Of a DNA stretch of 64,000 nucleotides, positions 47,401 to 59,441 are shown one piece after another (the stretch's first letter is position 1; every line of letters starts with the position of its first letter). The notes beneath the pieces were generated by a model. That model saw only the letters and a program-made list of their open reading frames with translations, was not told the DNA's origin and searched no databases. Origin of the DNA: Plasmopara viticola. Its lineage: Eukaryota; Oomycota; Peronosporomycetes; Peronosporales; Peronosporaceae. Location of the stretch: the NCBI GenBank assembly GCA_001695595.3, contig MBPM02000087.1:62001-126000 (forward strand), in the 5' to 3' direction. The position numbers were made by a program, and so were the translations under genes.

Positions 47401-50400
47401 GTTATCAAGACTATAGATGGCATATATTATAGACAATGTTGACGCACCCAACAATTATGTGGGGTTGCATAACAGATATTGAGACCAAATCAAGTGCTGT
47501 CCCGGCTCCGTAGTTTACAATAGAACGAGGGCAGGTGGCCAGAAGGCAGCTAGTATTATACATATATATGGTCTTTTGACGATATGTACTTAAAACTTGT
47601 GCAGCTTAAAAAAGGTTGTTGGGTCTTCAGCTTTTCTCTAAGATAAGCGACTTAAGACGCGACTCAGACTGCTCGCGTCAAGATGCGCGACGGTTTGAAG
47701 CTTATACAAAGCAGTTCAGCTTCTCTACAAAGACCTCTAAATTCCGGGCCAATATCAAAAGAGCCGCAACTTGAGGGTCAGAATAGACCTTGAGAACTTT
47801 TTGTGCATACAATTAGTCAAGACAAACAAGTTGCATTTTTATGGGAAAGACCTGAAGCCGAATGGGGAGTATCGAAGGAAAAGGAGCGTCAATTACCTAA
47901 AACAAATTGGAAATTGATATTAGTTGGAGAACTCGTACGACTTATTTTCTTGCTACAGCCTAACTAGTTGCCCTCAGCCATCCATTGCAACCATTTAGAA
48001 GGCTGTAATTCTTCTTTACTTCATCTGACTCACTATACAATTTAGATCTCTTTTGGTCAATAAACTCTTTTCGGTTTTAACGATTATGGCCGGTCGTACT
48101 CTGGCAACAGCCGTGATCTGAGAATCCGCACATCAACAATACTGTGCAATTGAGCGGCTAAATTGATCCTCACTGCGAAGGAAAGTAACTTCTCGATGCA
48201 GCTTGTAGGCCCCAGGCTAGGACGTGAGGCGGACGAACAAAGAAGAGAGCCTTTGATTCATAAGATCAAAAGAGCTAGTCCCTTATTAAGCGCTGTCTGG
48301 CATCACTCGCGAAAATCCACCAAGGTCAACCTCGAAATAAAATTTTAGCCAGCACACCTAGTCGCGCATGAGATGCTGTTAATGAGCAAAGTCGAGGCGG
48401 GAGCGGAAGCGATTTCATCAGGATCTCCTCAATCGCCAAAGCCATTGAAGCTTTGCGTAATGAGGCCGAGAGACTCTTGGAAATGCTAGATTTTTCTTGT
48501 GAAGTGGCGTGACTTTATTGAACCACACAAAAAGCGAAAGTTACTGCCCCATCCCCGATACGACTGCCCGGAAGTTTTTGCGACCCAAACTAGTAGCAAA
48601 AAGCACTTTGTAGGTGTGTCATATATATTAGATCGTGCGTTGGGTTTCAGTGATACCTGCGCTCTAAGCTTTACATTCCAGGACCTAGATTAGAATCAAG
48701 CAAACCCAAGAACCTCGAGGTGAGTTAGGTGTGATTCACCAGGCAAGGTTAAGCTGATGGACGTATAGTTTATTTCCCAGAGGAGTAAGGTTCTGGGCTG
48801 CGACACTTTGAAGATCTACCTAATCCAAGATTAGGTTCTTTTTGAAGTGTGATGGTGACAAAGCTGGGGAGTACTCCAGGGTATTTCGTGAACCAGTCAC
48901 CCTTGTATTCAGAATTCATACAATGCGAAAGATTCTAAACATGCGGTTTTCGGGTCAAATGCGTAACTGCCATAAAATTGTGTCGAAAGAAGGATCCAAT
49001 TCTTGACCGAATGAGATTGTTTGATGCCACGCGAGAAGTGGCATCCTTGAATCCATATGTCGCGCGAAGTATAAGAGAGTGTTTCCCGGTGCCATGGCCT
49101 GCACCGGCCGTCCATGAAGTAAGCATTCTTTTCTTTAACAATCTGCTGACCAAAATTTAGATAAAAATCTCTCACCCAGCGACGGCTCGCAATGCCACCA
49201 GATAGTGGGTTAATCACAAAACCTCTGCCTTACTTGCTAGCGATTTCGTCCGCTACACCAGCCCGAGAAATGCACAGATGGTGGTTGTCTTTGACTTCTT
49301 TCATTTCTTCCTAGACCAGGCTTTTGTGCAATGTCAATTCAAGTGGAGTTTCGGTCTCGGGGGCCATAAACTTCTTTACTTTTTCTTGGAAAGCCTTTCT
49401 CGTGGCTGGTGAGTCGAATGTCAATCATAAAAGCTATAATGGCTTACTGCGGGTGTTAGGACACCCATTAAGCGGTGCAGTTTTAACCACCGACCAAGGG
49501 AGGAGACCATTGCGAAGATAAGCAGCTTACTCAAAAAGATTGGGAATCCCGCACTAAGACACACAGCAATCGATTCAACTGCTAACCTCATAGGAACATA
49601 AACAAGTGAGTCCTTCGTTTCTTAGAAGGTTGGATTCTTAACATAAAATGCCGCGGCCTGACCACTATGATTGATCCTTAGAGCAGTCTCGAGCGCGTAT
49701 ACTCGGTCGAGTAGGATCTGCAGCTCTTGTGTTTAGCGAAAGCAGAAGCAGCAATTCTTGACAATTATTTCTAGCGGTACTACTATCTGGAGTGCGTCGT
49801 AGCATAGGCGCTTTAACGAGCACGATAAACTTCATGTAAACTCCTGCTTTTCCGGCCATGATAAAGTCGCTGGATCTAGCTTTGGTAAGCTTGCTAAAAG
49901 AATTGCAATTTGGAATCATAAGCAGCGGAGAATAATGACGCTTCAATCTAACATAAAAAGTAGCGCCATGTGATATGAAAGGGGTGTTTTGCTTTGCATT
50001 CAAATTTTGCAAAAATTTCGATCACACGTGCAGGAATAACATCATCGGTAGCTCATCGTCCTCTCTGGCACTTAAACTCCTACACAATTCCAAAACACAG
50101 ATGGCACTTTTTGTTTTCACTTTGTTTTACATGGTATCAATATTTACTCGCATAGATACTGTCATTGATTTTGGTAAAAGTGACGCGCCGCGCCTGTACA
50201 TAAAAAAGTTTACGATCTCAAAGAAACTATTAAGTACGAGCACGCTTCGACACAGTCAATTTTTTGGTGAATTTGAAAGGTTTTTACGCTTTGCAGGAAA
50301 CAAATGTTTGGCCACCACAAGGGAAAAAATGAAACATAATGACAAAGAAAGCATGCTTTGTGATGGAGGTAAGTTTAGGTAAAAAAAGCATTTTTTTCGC

Positions 50401-52684
50401 AAAAGTAATGCTTTTCCGGTACCAAGTAGACGATGAAGCTCAAATTTGTTTTCGGACAAACTGCTTTGTGGAAGCATTTCGTAAGTGCATCCCATGATAG
50501 ATGCAGAAGTCGTGTCTTATTCTTTTAAAGTATAGAGACGGCACAGAATAAGTGATAGACCTTCATCATCAGCACGTGATTCTTGCTTTTATTGGGTAAG
50601 AGATTCTTTCTAATCAATCACCACATCATATTTGATCCGAGATCACAATGATCACTCGCTCTATCAGCCAGAACAACCTTTAAGCCTTCTCCAATTAGCC
50701 ACACGCCGTCTGTCTCCTCCGTCATAAAATTAGGTGCAGCATTTTGGCATCGCTTTGATTGCTTTACGTTTTTCAGTGTCTATCAATAATTCATCGTTCA
50801 CATCTACCTTTATCTTCGCATTTTTCGAAAATATTCTTTGCTTATCGAGGGTGAATGTGATTGCATCTTCGCCCTGCTAACTATACTAAATCGACCTCTT
50901 GTCAAGTCAAATAATCGGTTTCGTACAGATGCTGGTCTGAAATGAAAAAATGAGAGTGAGTATTCTACGAGCCTCTTCTTTACTTATCCCTCAAGCTTCT
51001 GTGCTTTAAAAAGCAGCGCCCCTTCAGCATATCTAATCGCATTTACATATTTGGGTGCAAATCGATAGATGCGTAAGTTGGTACTATTAAGTGCAAACTT
51101 GACATATAAAGCTTTTCAATGAACGAATGTGGCACATACTACGCAGTGTGTCCTATAGTAAGCGGTGATACTTTCGATTTTACCATCTGTCTTGCTAATA
51201 TATCGGCAAATAGGTTTTCAATATTTAGATGAGAATTTGCCGAATTGCATTGATAAGCCGCAAATTTAAAATTAACGTCATCGTTTGCGGAAAGTCATTG
51301 CATTTATAAACAACCTTGCTTTGTTTTGCAGTTTTACTGGCTGGAACAGGTGCCAAATACAGGTGCAACACAAATACTATTCTGCCCAAGTTGTCGCCAA
51401 TCTGCTGTGAGCCAAAGACAAAGGCGAGGGTAACAAATTTCCGTGAGTCCGCCGGTGTTGGTAGGACATGTAAAGAATCTGATACATAAGCCGCAGATCT
51501 TGCTCTGTAGACAAACTCACAGGACTTCATATACTTGGTCACCCGCTTGAAAATGTAGAATCACTTGCATGTTGTATATACCATAAAAAACTTTTTCGAG
51601 GAGCTCTGTTGATTAAAGCAGAATGAGAAGAGATATTTATTGGAGAGGTCGTACGGCTTTTAAACGTGCTATATCCCAAGTGGCCATGAATTGCTACAAT
51701 AATAGAAGTTAACGTTCCAACATTTTTTACACATCCTAGATAACTTTTAGCCAATCAGGTCTCTTAATTCCCACTGATAATGGTACATTTGGAGCTTTCT
51801 TTCGAATTAATCGCTTTTTCCTATGGATGTCACCGATGCATATAGCCTTCACCGGCAAAACTGCCGGTGACGACGGTTAGGTCACATTCATGGACACAGG
51901 ATAGTGCATGATTGAACGATTGTAATAGTCGTTCAGTGTGTTTGAAGCCATTTAAGCGTCAGAGCCGACCGCTTCCTGGTTTGATGTTTGTCTGAGCCCA
52001 TGTCGTTCAGCCCTACGTCTCAGTCACCGGCACAGGCTTGGCTACCTGCACAAGCGCCAGTCGACACTACTATACCAGCGTCATGAGCATGACAAATCCC
52101 AGTAAGAATAGGTCCATATGGATTGCGTTGTTGAGGCGAGTTGGAGGAGACGAGTCCGGTGCGGCTGTTAGCCTTTTAGATATGGTGTGCACGGTAGATG
52201 GCAATTTGTGAAGCGAGTATATATATGTATATGAGTTTTTAAGCTTGCAAACTTCCTTGCTATCTCCAAGCCACTCTTTTAGATGCTGGGCTTTCTATAC
52301 TGGACTCCTTATTCATCCTTGCCTTTCTGCGATTGTCATTGCGCCCACTGTATTGCCCTATAGTCACTGACCATTAATATGATTAAAATCGTGATCTGAA
52401 TACAAACACGCATTTAGCGATGTAATTCCAGCACCATAACCAAATTCCACCAAAAAGTATCCACGCTATCATAGCAAGCGGCAAAGGCAAGCGAACGAGC
52501 TACGGGATTTAACTATCTTCATGCGGGAATACACGCCACTTGGCAAAACGTTCACACCATTTCAATCAAAATTAGACTATATGTAAATGCAGGCATCAAA
52601 TTTACGGATATATATAATTTGTGTCTTACACAACTAAGCTGAAGCATTGGATCAGAGTGAGTTACTACCTCGCCTAGCTGTACG
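47401..52684. other. Gene-free region, partly downstream debris of the gypsy element
   Basis: No host gene was recognised over 5.3 kb. Plus-strand coding-like scraps at 48163-48348 and 48499-48693 could be the worn pol region of the upstream gypsy element, but no reverse transcriptase or integrase motif is readable. A pair of overlapping frames at 49665-50382 (115 and 135 codons on opposite strands) and frames at 51225-51754 (minus) are unassigned. A short (AT/GT)n run lies near 52.2 kb. Confidence 0.45.
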
Positions 52685-53408
52685 ATGGAGGACGAGAAGC
52701 TAATCCGACTCCACGACGTGCTCTCCAAACTACGGCCAGGTGGTAAGAAGGTAGGCACCGGTAGAATTCATGCCAGTCATGACGTTATTCAGGTGGACGA
52801 TGCCATGTTCAAATTTGCAGGGTGGCTTGGGATTCGCGCCTATGGGTGGTCGAAAAGGATGCAAGCGCTCGGATGGACTGCCGAACAACGGATTGTACTC
52901 CATGTTTGTGCGTCAGGGTGAAGGCACGTATCAGCATAAGCACTGGGAAGAACACGAGGAGGACGACGCCAAGGATACGGAAGTGACCGCGAAAGAGGCC
53001 AAGAAAGCAAAGAAGAAGAAACGCAAGAAAATTGATAGCAGCGAAATTGATAGCGTTCAGCTATCAAAGAAGGAGAGAAAACGTAACAGAAACGAAAAGA
53101 GTAATAAAAAGAAGGCCAAGCGTGCTGCCAAGGAAGCTGCTGCTGCTTTGGACGCTGAAGTCGAGGTTTCGAAAAAAACGAGCAAAAAGCGGAAGCGTGT
53201 GCAGGATCAGGACGAGTCAATTGTAGTCAAGGAAAACGACGCGACGGATGAGGAGCCAAGACGCACGTCAAAAAGAGACAAGAAACACACGAAGCATAAA
53301 GAGTACGTGGACGCGCCTGTTGTGAATGCATGTACTGATGAGATCTCTGCAAGAAAGAACAAAAAGGAGAAGAAACACAAGAAAAAAAAGGTAAAGCATT
53401 CCAAGTAG
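52685..53408 (+). CDS. Lysine-rich basic protein, likely nucleolar, unknown function
   Basis: I do not recognise this family with confidence. Two exons, 52685-52750 and 52821-53408, join in phase across a 70-nt intron (donor GTAGGC, branch-like TGAC, acceptor TGCAG) to give 217 aa. The first 70 residues are ordered-looking: M-E-D-E-K-L-I-R-L-H-D-V-L, then G-G-L-G-F-A-P-M-G-G-R-K-G and L-Y-S-M-F-V-R-Q-G-E-G-T-Y. The rest is highly charged with several K-K-x-K-K-K-R-K-K type clusters separated by acidic stretches, ending K-K-K-V-K-H-S-K. Such tails are typical of nucleolar proteins and act as nuclear import signals. The G-L-G-F start recalls, but does not fit, G-patch proteins. The gene is convergent with the RAP gene; their stops lie 116 bp apart. 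Confidence 0.75.
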
Positions 53409-53524
53409 TATGTCTAGTTTGACACAGATACTTTGGTGTGTGCACATAGAGAAAATCCGCGCAGATCAATTGAAAATAAACAATAGTTTGCAAATCAAGC
53501 TCTGTGGTAAAATGGGTTTATTAA

Positions 53525-54931
53525 TCAATCCCTTTTACGTTCTTGTCGTTTGCCTCGGCAGGTGGCGATCTCTAAAAGCATGCTGAGATGCATGACGCGG
53601 TCTTCTAAAGTCTTGAGCTGCAAGAATCGGTCAGCGTGAAGCTGAATGACTGTCCAGCCCAACAACTCGAGGTGGCGTGCCTTGAGATCAAGAAATCCAA
53701 AACTTTTCGGGTCTTTGTCCTCGTCGCTTGGCTCGAGTGCTTGATAACAGTCGGCCAGATTGACCTCAATTCCAATCTTTTGCCGTGGAGTCGCAACATC
53801 GAGATAATAACCGGATCCAGTTGCGTATAACGTTTCGTTCTGGAATCGAAATTCGTTGAGCGCAGTGCAAACAAGGTGGTGCAAGCGGAACGACGAGCTC
53901 TTGCTCTTGCTCTGATACGCCGTAAACGCTTGCTTACACTCTAGTTCTAAGGAGTGTATTAACCTGCACTCACTGGGTCGGTTATTCAACTTACAGTCCA
54001 AATGAATCTGATAGAGCTTTGACTTGAGTACTTGCAATTTGATTCGCGGGATGCCGAGCTTGTCCAAAAATCCAGCATTCATTTCTCTAAAAGTTCGGCG
54101 GAATAACTCCTCATCAAAGCGCTCTACGAACAAAAAGGATCGTGCAAGTGGAATCAGTGAATTGGCTGCTCGATCCTTGGTCTCAGCACTGGTGTTGATG
54201 TCATCTATTTCCGCCAGCACCATCTGGCTCACAACTTGCAAAGATTTGCCAACCCATTCTTGTCGGCGACTTTCCCGCGGCAACAAGTAAGCAATCGCCG
54301 AGACGACCATGCACGCCTCACGTGAGTCGATCAGTGGCTTTTCAGATTGTACCATGTACAGCAACTGCTCAGCGACTGGTCTGAAACGGGAAAAGATTAG
54401 AAGGAGAAAAGGAGTGGGCAACCATTTCAAAGCTGAATGTTAACATACTGCAAGATTGATGTTCGGCCTACACCAAGACGAACCAGAGCACTTGTAAGGT
54501 TCATGAGTGCTTTGCCGTTCCTAAAGGCTGCAATACCAAAGTTCACTAGCTTTTCAGATTCATCAATCAGCTTCCAAAACCTGGCAGAGGCAGACTTGGT
54601 AAGCACAGCGAGATGTTACTACTTTGAACGTCAATAATGCTTACCGCGTCGTATCCAAAGCATTCGGCTTGACAGACCATTGTGGAAACGAAGCTGGCGA
54701 TGAAAGTGATAATAGAACATCTTCAGGTGCTTCGGATTGCCTAGATTTATCAATACTATTGACGGCCTATGAAAACATGGTCATTCCGGCACAAGATACA
54801 TCAGCACACATTGGGTCTAGGCGACTTTGAATGCTTCTTACCAGCAAATTTGCTCGCGTTGCTCGAGTCGACACGATACTTCCTGCACGAACGATTGCTG
54901 TTCTGATGTTATAGTGGTTTAAATCCACAAT
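53525..54931 (-). CDS. RAP-domain protein, 5' end unresolved
   Basis: This is a predicted organellar RNA-binding protein. Four exons fit in phase: 54931-54842, 54766-54645, 54580-54449 and 54380-53525, giving 399 codons before the stop. The C-terminal 60 residues or so form a RAP domain: G-I-E-V-N-L-A-D-C, then G-F-L-D-L-K-A-R-H-L-E-L-L-G-W-T-V-I-Q-L and a final helix. RAP domains are known from FASTK proteins and from plant, algal and apicomplexan organelle RNA factors; a mitochondrial role is inferred. The rest is helical, like the repeats of that group. No ATG occurs in the first exon as read, and an acceptor-like GTAG precedes it. Either a small upstream exon lies in the narrow gap before the Mis18-like stop (54984), the first exon is misread, or the gene has lost its start. 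Confidence 0.75.
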
Positions 54932-54983
54932 CTACGGTCAAAGCAGAGACACTAGTTAAAGCATTCCTTCACAAACCAAATTT

Positions 54984-55756
54984 TCAATCCCTCAAGTGCA
55001 ATTTTCCAACATTTTCATCCACTATGCGTAGCAATTCTTGTAGATCTTTAGCCATGAGCAATTTTCGATTGAGCTGGACATTTTCGGAAGTATAAGTTTG
55101 AGTAATATCCACCCTCCGGATTTGCAGCAAATTTTTGAGCATTGGTTGTGTTTCTGCCATCAGAATCAACTCTGACCACATGCCAAAGCTCAAAAGCGAG
55201 GATGGATAGCCCGATAGTGATAATAATGGAGATTGGTCGTCTGGCATCTGCACAGCTACACAGGAGGCACTGAATAAAACCTTGTCCGACGTGAACACTC
55301 GTGCCAATGTGCCGACGTGAAAATTGCATTTAATGCAAAGCATCTTGTGCTTTTTCCAACTTAATTCGCTTTCATTGACTGACTCCTCTGGAAACAAATT
55401 TTTCAACGATTCATCTGTTGCGCTGGATACGTGAATGCCATTTCTCCTTTAAAGGATCAATAGCAAGTTACAAATTGCCATTGCAAAACCAAGATTGTAT
55501 TGGCGTACCACTTGAAGAAGACCAGATCCTTTGTGTCGCTCAGTGTCGCATTGCACTTGCCGCAAACGAGTCGTGCTGTTGCTCTGTCTGTGTCAGCCGT
55601 GTCCTCCATCGCAGCAGATTCGCTGGGTGTGGGATACATGGCACTAAACGTAAAATTTTGCCGAGCTGGAAGCACATGATGAGTCTCAGACAATAGTGGG
55701 TGCAATGGTGTGGAAATACTGCGACACCGGAAGAGCTGAGCGCGAATGAATCGCAT
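54984..55756 (-). CDS. Mis18-like kinetochore protein
   Basis: This is a Mis18/Yippee-type zinc-fold protein. Mis18 proteins prime centromeres for deposition of the centromeric histone CENP-A. I read two exons, 55756-55509 and 55422-54984 (intron 86 nt, phase 2), giving 228 aa. The zinc-fold ligands are the pairs C-G-K-C in exon 1, followed by N-A-T-L-S-D-T-K-D-L, and C-I-K-C in exon 2, followed by N-F-H-V-G-T-L. Only splicing brings both pairs into one protein. The C-terminus is a charged helix (L-Q-E-L-L-R-I-V-D-E-N-V), as in Mis18. The start could also be a later in-frame ATG. The exact donor is uncertain. It could be another Yippee-fold protein; the L-S-D and L-F-S-A-S-C-V-A-V segments favour Mis18. 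Confidence 0.65.
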
Positions 55757-55823
55757 TAGTCTTGCGGCGGTCAATGGTGGTCAAGTGATGTCGCACAAAG
55801 GATGAGGTTGCACGTAGGAGAGG
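55757..55823. promoter_or_regulatory. Putative bidirectional promoter, Mis18-like / importin-11-like
   Basis: Only 67 bp separate the divergent start codons chosen here. Either the promoters overlap the genes or one of the true starts lies further in (55887 is the next in-frame ATG of the importin gene). Confidence 0.45.
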
Positions 55824-58800
55824 ATGTCAAATGTAGTACTTATAATTACGAAATTTGACCAAAAGTTGATCAGTCCTGCAGTGGCAATGGAAGGCATGCG
55901 CGAGTTGCTATCGCTGAGCCTACGGGCACCGGAAGTACAGCGCTTGGCCGCCGAAAAGGAGCTTCAGCAGCTTCAAAAAGAGCCGCTGACCGCACCATTT
56001 CTTGCTGCACTACTTGAATTGTGCTTGGTGCTCCCAAACGCCGACGGAATGCCGCGCAATCTGGACCAGGTAGCCTCCGAGGACTTGGACGTGCGTTTAC
56101 TGGCTGTTTTGTGGCTCAAACAATATCTCAAGAGTCAATGGAGGACGTGCAAGACGACGCATTTGCTGTCAGACGAGGAGCGCGCTCATTTACGTGGCGT
56201 GTTGCTGTTTGCAGCGCTGCACGAGCCGCAACAGACGGTAGCACTGCACTTATCACTAATTGTCGCGGCTATTGCACGTGCTGACTTTCCAACGCAGTGG
56301 AGCTTTCAGACGCTATTTCCACTGATAATAGAGCCACTAAATCGGCAGGACGGGGCTATAAATGTGGTAAGGGAGAGACGGGGTGTGGACGTTTGTTACC
56401 GCGTGGTCAAGGAATTGGCAACGAGGCGCCTTATGCAGCATCGCAAGCAGTTTGCAATGCTGAGCGTCGAGCTACTGCCTCTCCTGCTACAATACTGGTC
56501 AGCAACAGCTACGCAGCTGAATGGCTACCTGCAAACACAACAACAAGCGGTTGGACCGACGACAGAGGAGAGAATGACCACGTTATTGACTACCGCTGAT
56601 ATGCAGCAATTACATGTGCTAGTGACGACCACGAAGGTCATTTCGATCATGTTGCTCCAAGCATTTAGAGACTTATCGACACTGCAGAATGGAGAGTTCA
56701 TGCGCTCGGCCTTGATTGAGTTCTACAACCAGTTAGAGAAACTTGTCGAGTTCCGACATGCATTCAAAGTTTTTTATGAGAAAACAGGTGCCGTCGAATT
56801 TCCTACTAACGTAAAAGAAGCGATTGCGACACTGGACAAGTGTATGCACCACATTGCTGCTATTGTAGTGGGAGTACAGCACGCGTATCCTATAGAGTTT
56901 CGGGAGTACTTACCGCCGTATCTCACGCTATTCTGGAGCGTATTGAATCTCCTTTCTTCATCCACCTTCACCAATATAGCGTCACCCCAACGACTACAGA
57001 TTGATGCGCTTCAATTCTTTGTCAATGTATTGGGCTGTCGGTTATACAAGAATGAAAGTCTCTCGTGTCTTGACGGGACAACTAAATTGATTTCCAAGGT
57101 CAATACGGCAACTGGAGTTGTCGCATTAACGGACACTATGGTTCTCGATGCGCAAGTGGCAATTCAAAAGTTTTTTACTACAACGGAGAATCGATTTGCG
57201 TCTATGCTTAATTTATTATTAATGCACTACATGAAACTAACTCCTGAGGATCTCGATGAGTGGAGGAATGATCCTGAGGCGTATTACGCTCTTATGGAAA
57301 GTCTGACAGCAAAAGAGTCAGCGCGTGCCTGTGCGGAAAACCTGTTTCTCACCCTTGTGCAAAATTTTCCAGACCAGACAATTCCAGCTTTGACTTTCAT
57401 CGTCTCTAGTACGGAGGCGTATCTAGTAGAATTAGGTCGTGGTTTGATACCGAATGCTATTGACGACGTACGAGTTCTCGAAGTGGATGCGATTCTTGTA
57501 GCGATTGGGTTGGGCTCTTATGATCTTCACGATTGCTTTGACTTTGAGCCATGGTTTCTATATAACCTGGTACCGATCCTTGTCAACCAAGATGCAGCCG
57601 TAGGCTCCTATCGGAGGCTTCCAGTTTTGCGCTTCCGCATCGTTTGGCTTGTAAGCTGCTGGCTTGCCCAGCATTCGGCAAGTGTACGACCGCAACTTTA
57701 CGATGCTCTCTTGAACCCAAAGGCTTCTTTTTATCAGGCAGGCGCCGATGTTGCGCTGAAGTTGCGCATTATTCAAACGCTGGAGTCTATGATGTACGAT
57801 TGGGGATTTGAGTACGATGCTTTTGAGCCATTCCTTATGCGGTCGCTCGCGTGTTTGTTTGCTTTCTTTCCACAAGCAGTAGAGTCGGAGAGCAAGTTAA
57901 AAGTATTGGGATGTTTGGAAGCGATCGTGCAAGCTTGTGGTTCACACATGGTCGAATACTCTCATCAGATAAATGTGTCGCTTCCTGCAATTTGGTCGAG
58001 TGAACGGAACGCAAGTAACTTAGTACGTGGCAAAATTCTTCAGCTGATGACCAAGCTTTTGTCTTGTGTCAAAGATATACCGTCTAATGTCCCCGCTACG
58101 GCCGGTAACGTGGAGGCACTGCTGGCTATGAGTGTACAATTGATTCGGTGCGCAACTGATGTCTCGAATATCGATCATGTTTTCTTGATGGAAAATGGAC
58201 TAGAACTATGGATCAAGACACTTGATGTGTCGACGGTGTACACTGAAGAGCTCCACGTCCTTTTTGGCAATGTATTGCGCTTGATGGAACGTGACTACGA
58301 ACATGTCTTGCTTGTTGCAAAGTTAATGAAGCACTACTTGCAGTTGGGCAAGATCCAATTCTGGCAGTTGCACCACACCGATGTCTCGAGACTTTTACAT
58401 TGTGTGTTTGGCAACGTCAAAGCTGAAGCCTCGTTGCAGATTGCCCAAGTAGCAGAAAATGTTGTCGCGACGGTTCCCGTTGATCAAATGGCACAGTTTC
58501 TTGTAGTAGTGAAAGCTATGGTGGACTCTTGTATCACCTTTCAGCAAGGAAAGGCCAACCACGAGCCAGACTCAGTCGTGGCTGCTTATCTAAGCGTCAT
58601 AGCTCGACTGATGGTCGTCAGTTTAGATTTTACGCTGAAGAACTTGCTAATGAATGATAGCGCAGTGCTGATGGTGCTTGTGGATGTGATGCTCAGACTG
58701 TTTAACACTATTGGATCGTCTCAATTGACATTGTTTCGGAGAAAAGTGTGGGCGATGGCATTGTGCTCCACCTTGATACTGACAGAGCAATCAGTATTAA

Positions 58801-59105
58801 AGAGGATTGACCAGATTCTGGAAGTTTGTGCTGAAGTTATCGACAATGAAGAGGAGGAGAGGACACATAAGCAGCTAAACAGTGTCAACAACAAAGATAG
58901 TGACAAATTGGGAGCGCTCGATGCTTTTCAAGCTCACTACACAGACCAGCAGCAAAATTTGAGTGAACAAGATGCTCATATCTTAGCTTTTGACTTGAAG
59001 AGCTTTGTTTGTGAACGGCTAAACGTGATTGCATCAAAGCTGGGTAACGCAGCTTTTGACCAGATTCTACAAACAGTTGACACGTCCGTGTTGCGCAAAT
59101 TCTAG
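55824..59105 (+). CDS. Importin-11-like karyopherin beta
   Basis: This is a large intronless gene of 1093 aa for a nuclear transport receptor built of HEAT repeats. It fits the importin-11 / Kap120 branch. The N-terminal importin domain includes A-A-E-K-E-L-Q-Q-L-Q, then D-V-R-L-L-A-V-L-W-L-K-Q-Y-L and a following W-R segment. The stretch V-V-K-E-L-A-T-R-R-L-M-Q-H-R-K-Q-F matches the importin-11 position for T-K-x-L-A-S-K-R-L. The remainder is continuous alpha-helical sequence without low-complexity breaks, with a short acidic loop (E-E-E-E-R) near the C-terminus. Human IPO11 has 975 aa. The start at 55824 is the first ATG; the ATG at 55887 (M-E-G-M-R-E-L) begins the conserved part and may be the true start. 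Cargo cannot be inferred. It is divergent from the Mis18-like gene. Confidence 0.88.
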   Translation: MSNVVLIITKFDQKLISPAVAMEGMRELLSLSLRAPEVQRLAAEKELQQLQKEPLTAPFLAALLELCLVLPNADGMPRNLDQVASEDLDVRLLAVLWLKQYLKSQWRTCKTTHLLSDEERAHLRGVLLFAALHEPQQTVALHLSLIVAAIARADFPTQWSFQTLFPLIIEPLNRQDGAINVVRERRGVDVCYRVVKELATRRLMQHRKQFAMLSVELLPLLLQYWSATATQLNGYLQTQQQAVGPTTEERMTTLLTTADMQQLHVLVTTTKVISIMLLQAFRDLSTLQNGEFMRSALIEFYNQLEKLVEFRHAFKVFYEKTGAVEFPTNVKEAIATLDKCMHHIAAIVVGVQHAYPIEFREYLPPYLTLFWSVLNLLSSSTFTNIASPQRLQIDALQFFVNVLGCRLYKNESLSCLDGTTKLISKVNTATGVVALTDTMVLDAQVAIQKFFTTTENRFASMLNLLLMHYMKLTPEDLDEWRNDPEAYYALMESLTAKESARACAENLFLTLVQNFPDQTIPALTFIVSSTEAYLVELGRGLIPNAIDDVRVLEVDAILVAIGLGSYDLHDCFDFEPWFLYNLVPILVNQDAAVGSYRRLPVLRFRIVWLVSCWLAQHSASVRPQLYDALLNPKASFYQAGADVALKLRIIQTLESMMYDWGFEYDAFEPFLMRSLACLFAFFPQAVESESKLKVLGCLEAIVQACGSHMVEYSHQINVSLPAIWSSERNASNLVRGKILQLMTKLLSCVKDIPSNVPATAGNVEALLAMSVQLIRCATDVSNIDHVFLMENGLELWIKTLDVSTVYTEELHVLFGNVLRLMERDYEHVLLVAKLMKHYLQLGKIQFWQLHHTDVSRLLHCVFGNVKAEASLQIAQVAENVVATVPVDQMAQFLVVVKAMVDSCITFQQGKANHEPDSVVAAYLSVIARLMVVSLDFTLKNLLMNDSAVLMVLVDVMLRLFNTIGSSQLTLFRRKVWAMALCSTLILTEQSVLKRIDQILEVCAEVIDNEEEERTHKQLNSVNNKDSDKLGALDAFQAHYTDQQQNLSEQDAHILAFDLKSFVCERLNVIASKLGNAAFDQILQTVDTSVLRKF

Positions 59106-59441
59106 GCACTACTCCTTATATTTCTAGAGAAAATCTGAACTTACTAGACTTAAATGATCGTGTATACTTTTACCATTACTGAAAGCTCTATACATTTTAA
59201 ATACTGTGATAGATGATGCCAATAATAAATTTACAAATAAATTGTTTAAATTAGTTAATTCCATAAAAATTAAATTGTAAGGCGTTTATAAGCTTAGAAT
59301 TTATCACAAGAATATAGATTAGTTGAATGTCAAGGTATGACTTTAATATATTTAAATCAAGGGGGAAAAAATACAACTAAATGGCTCCTCCAAACATGTA
59401 ATGATTAAAAAGCAACAAAATATACATAGCAATAAATATTT
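59106..59441. other. AT-rich 3' flank of the importin gene
   Basis: This strongly AT-rich stretch carries no open frames of note. It ends in the sequence taaatattt (59433-59441), taken as the left target-site copy of the adjacent transposon. Confidence 0.55.
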
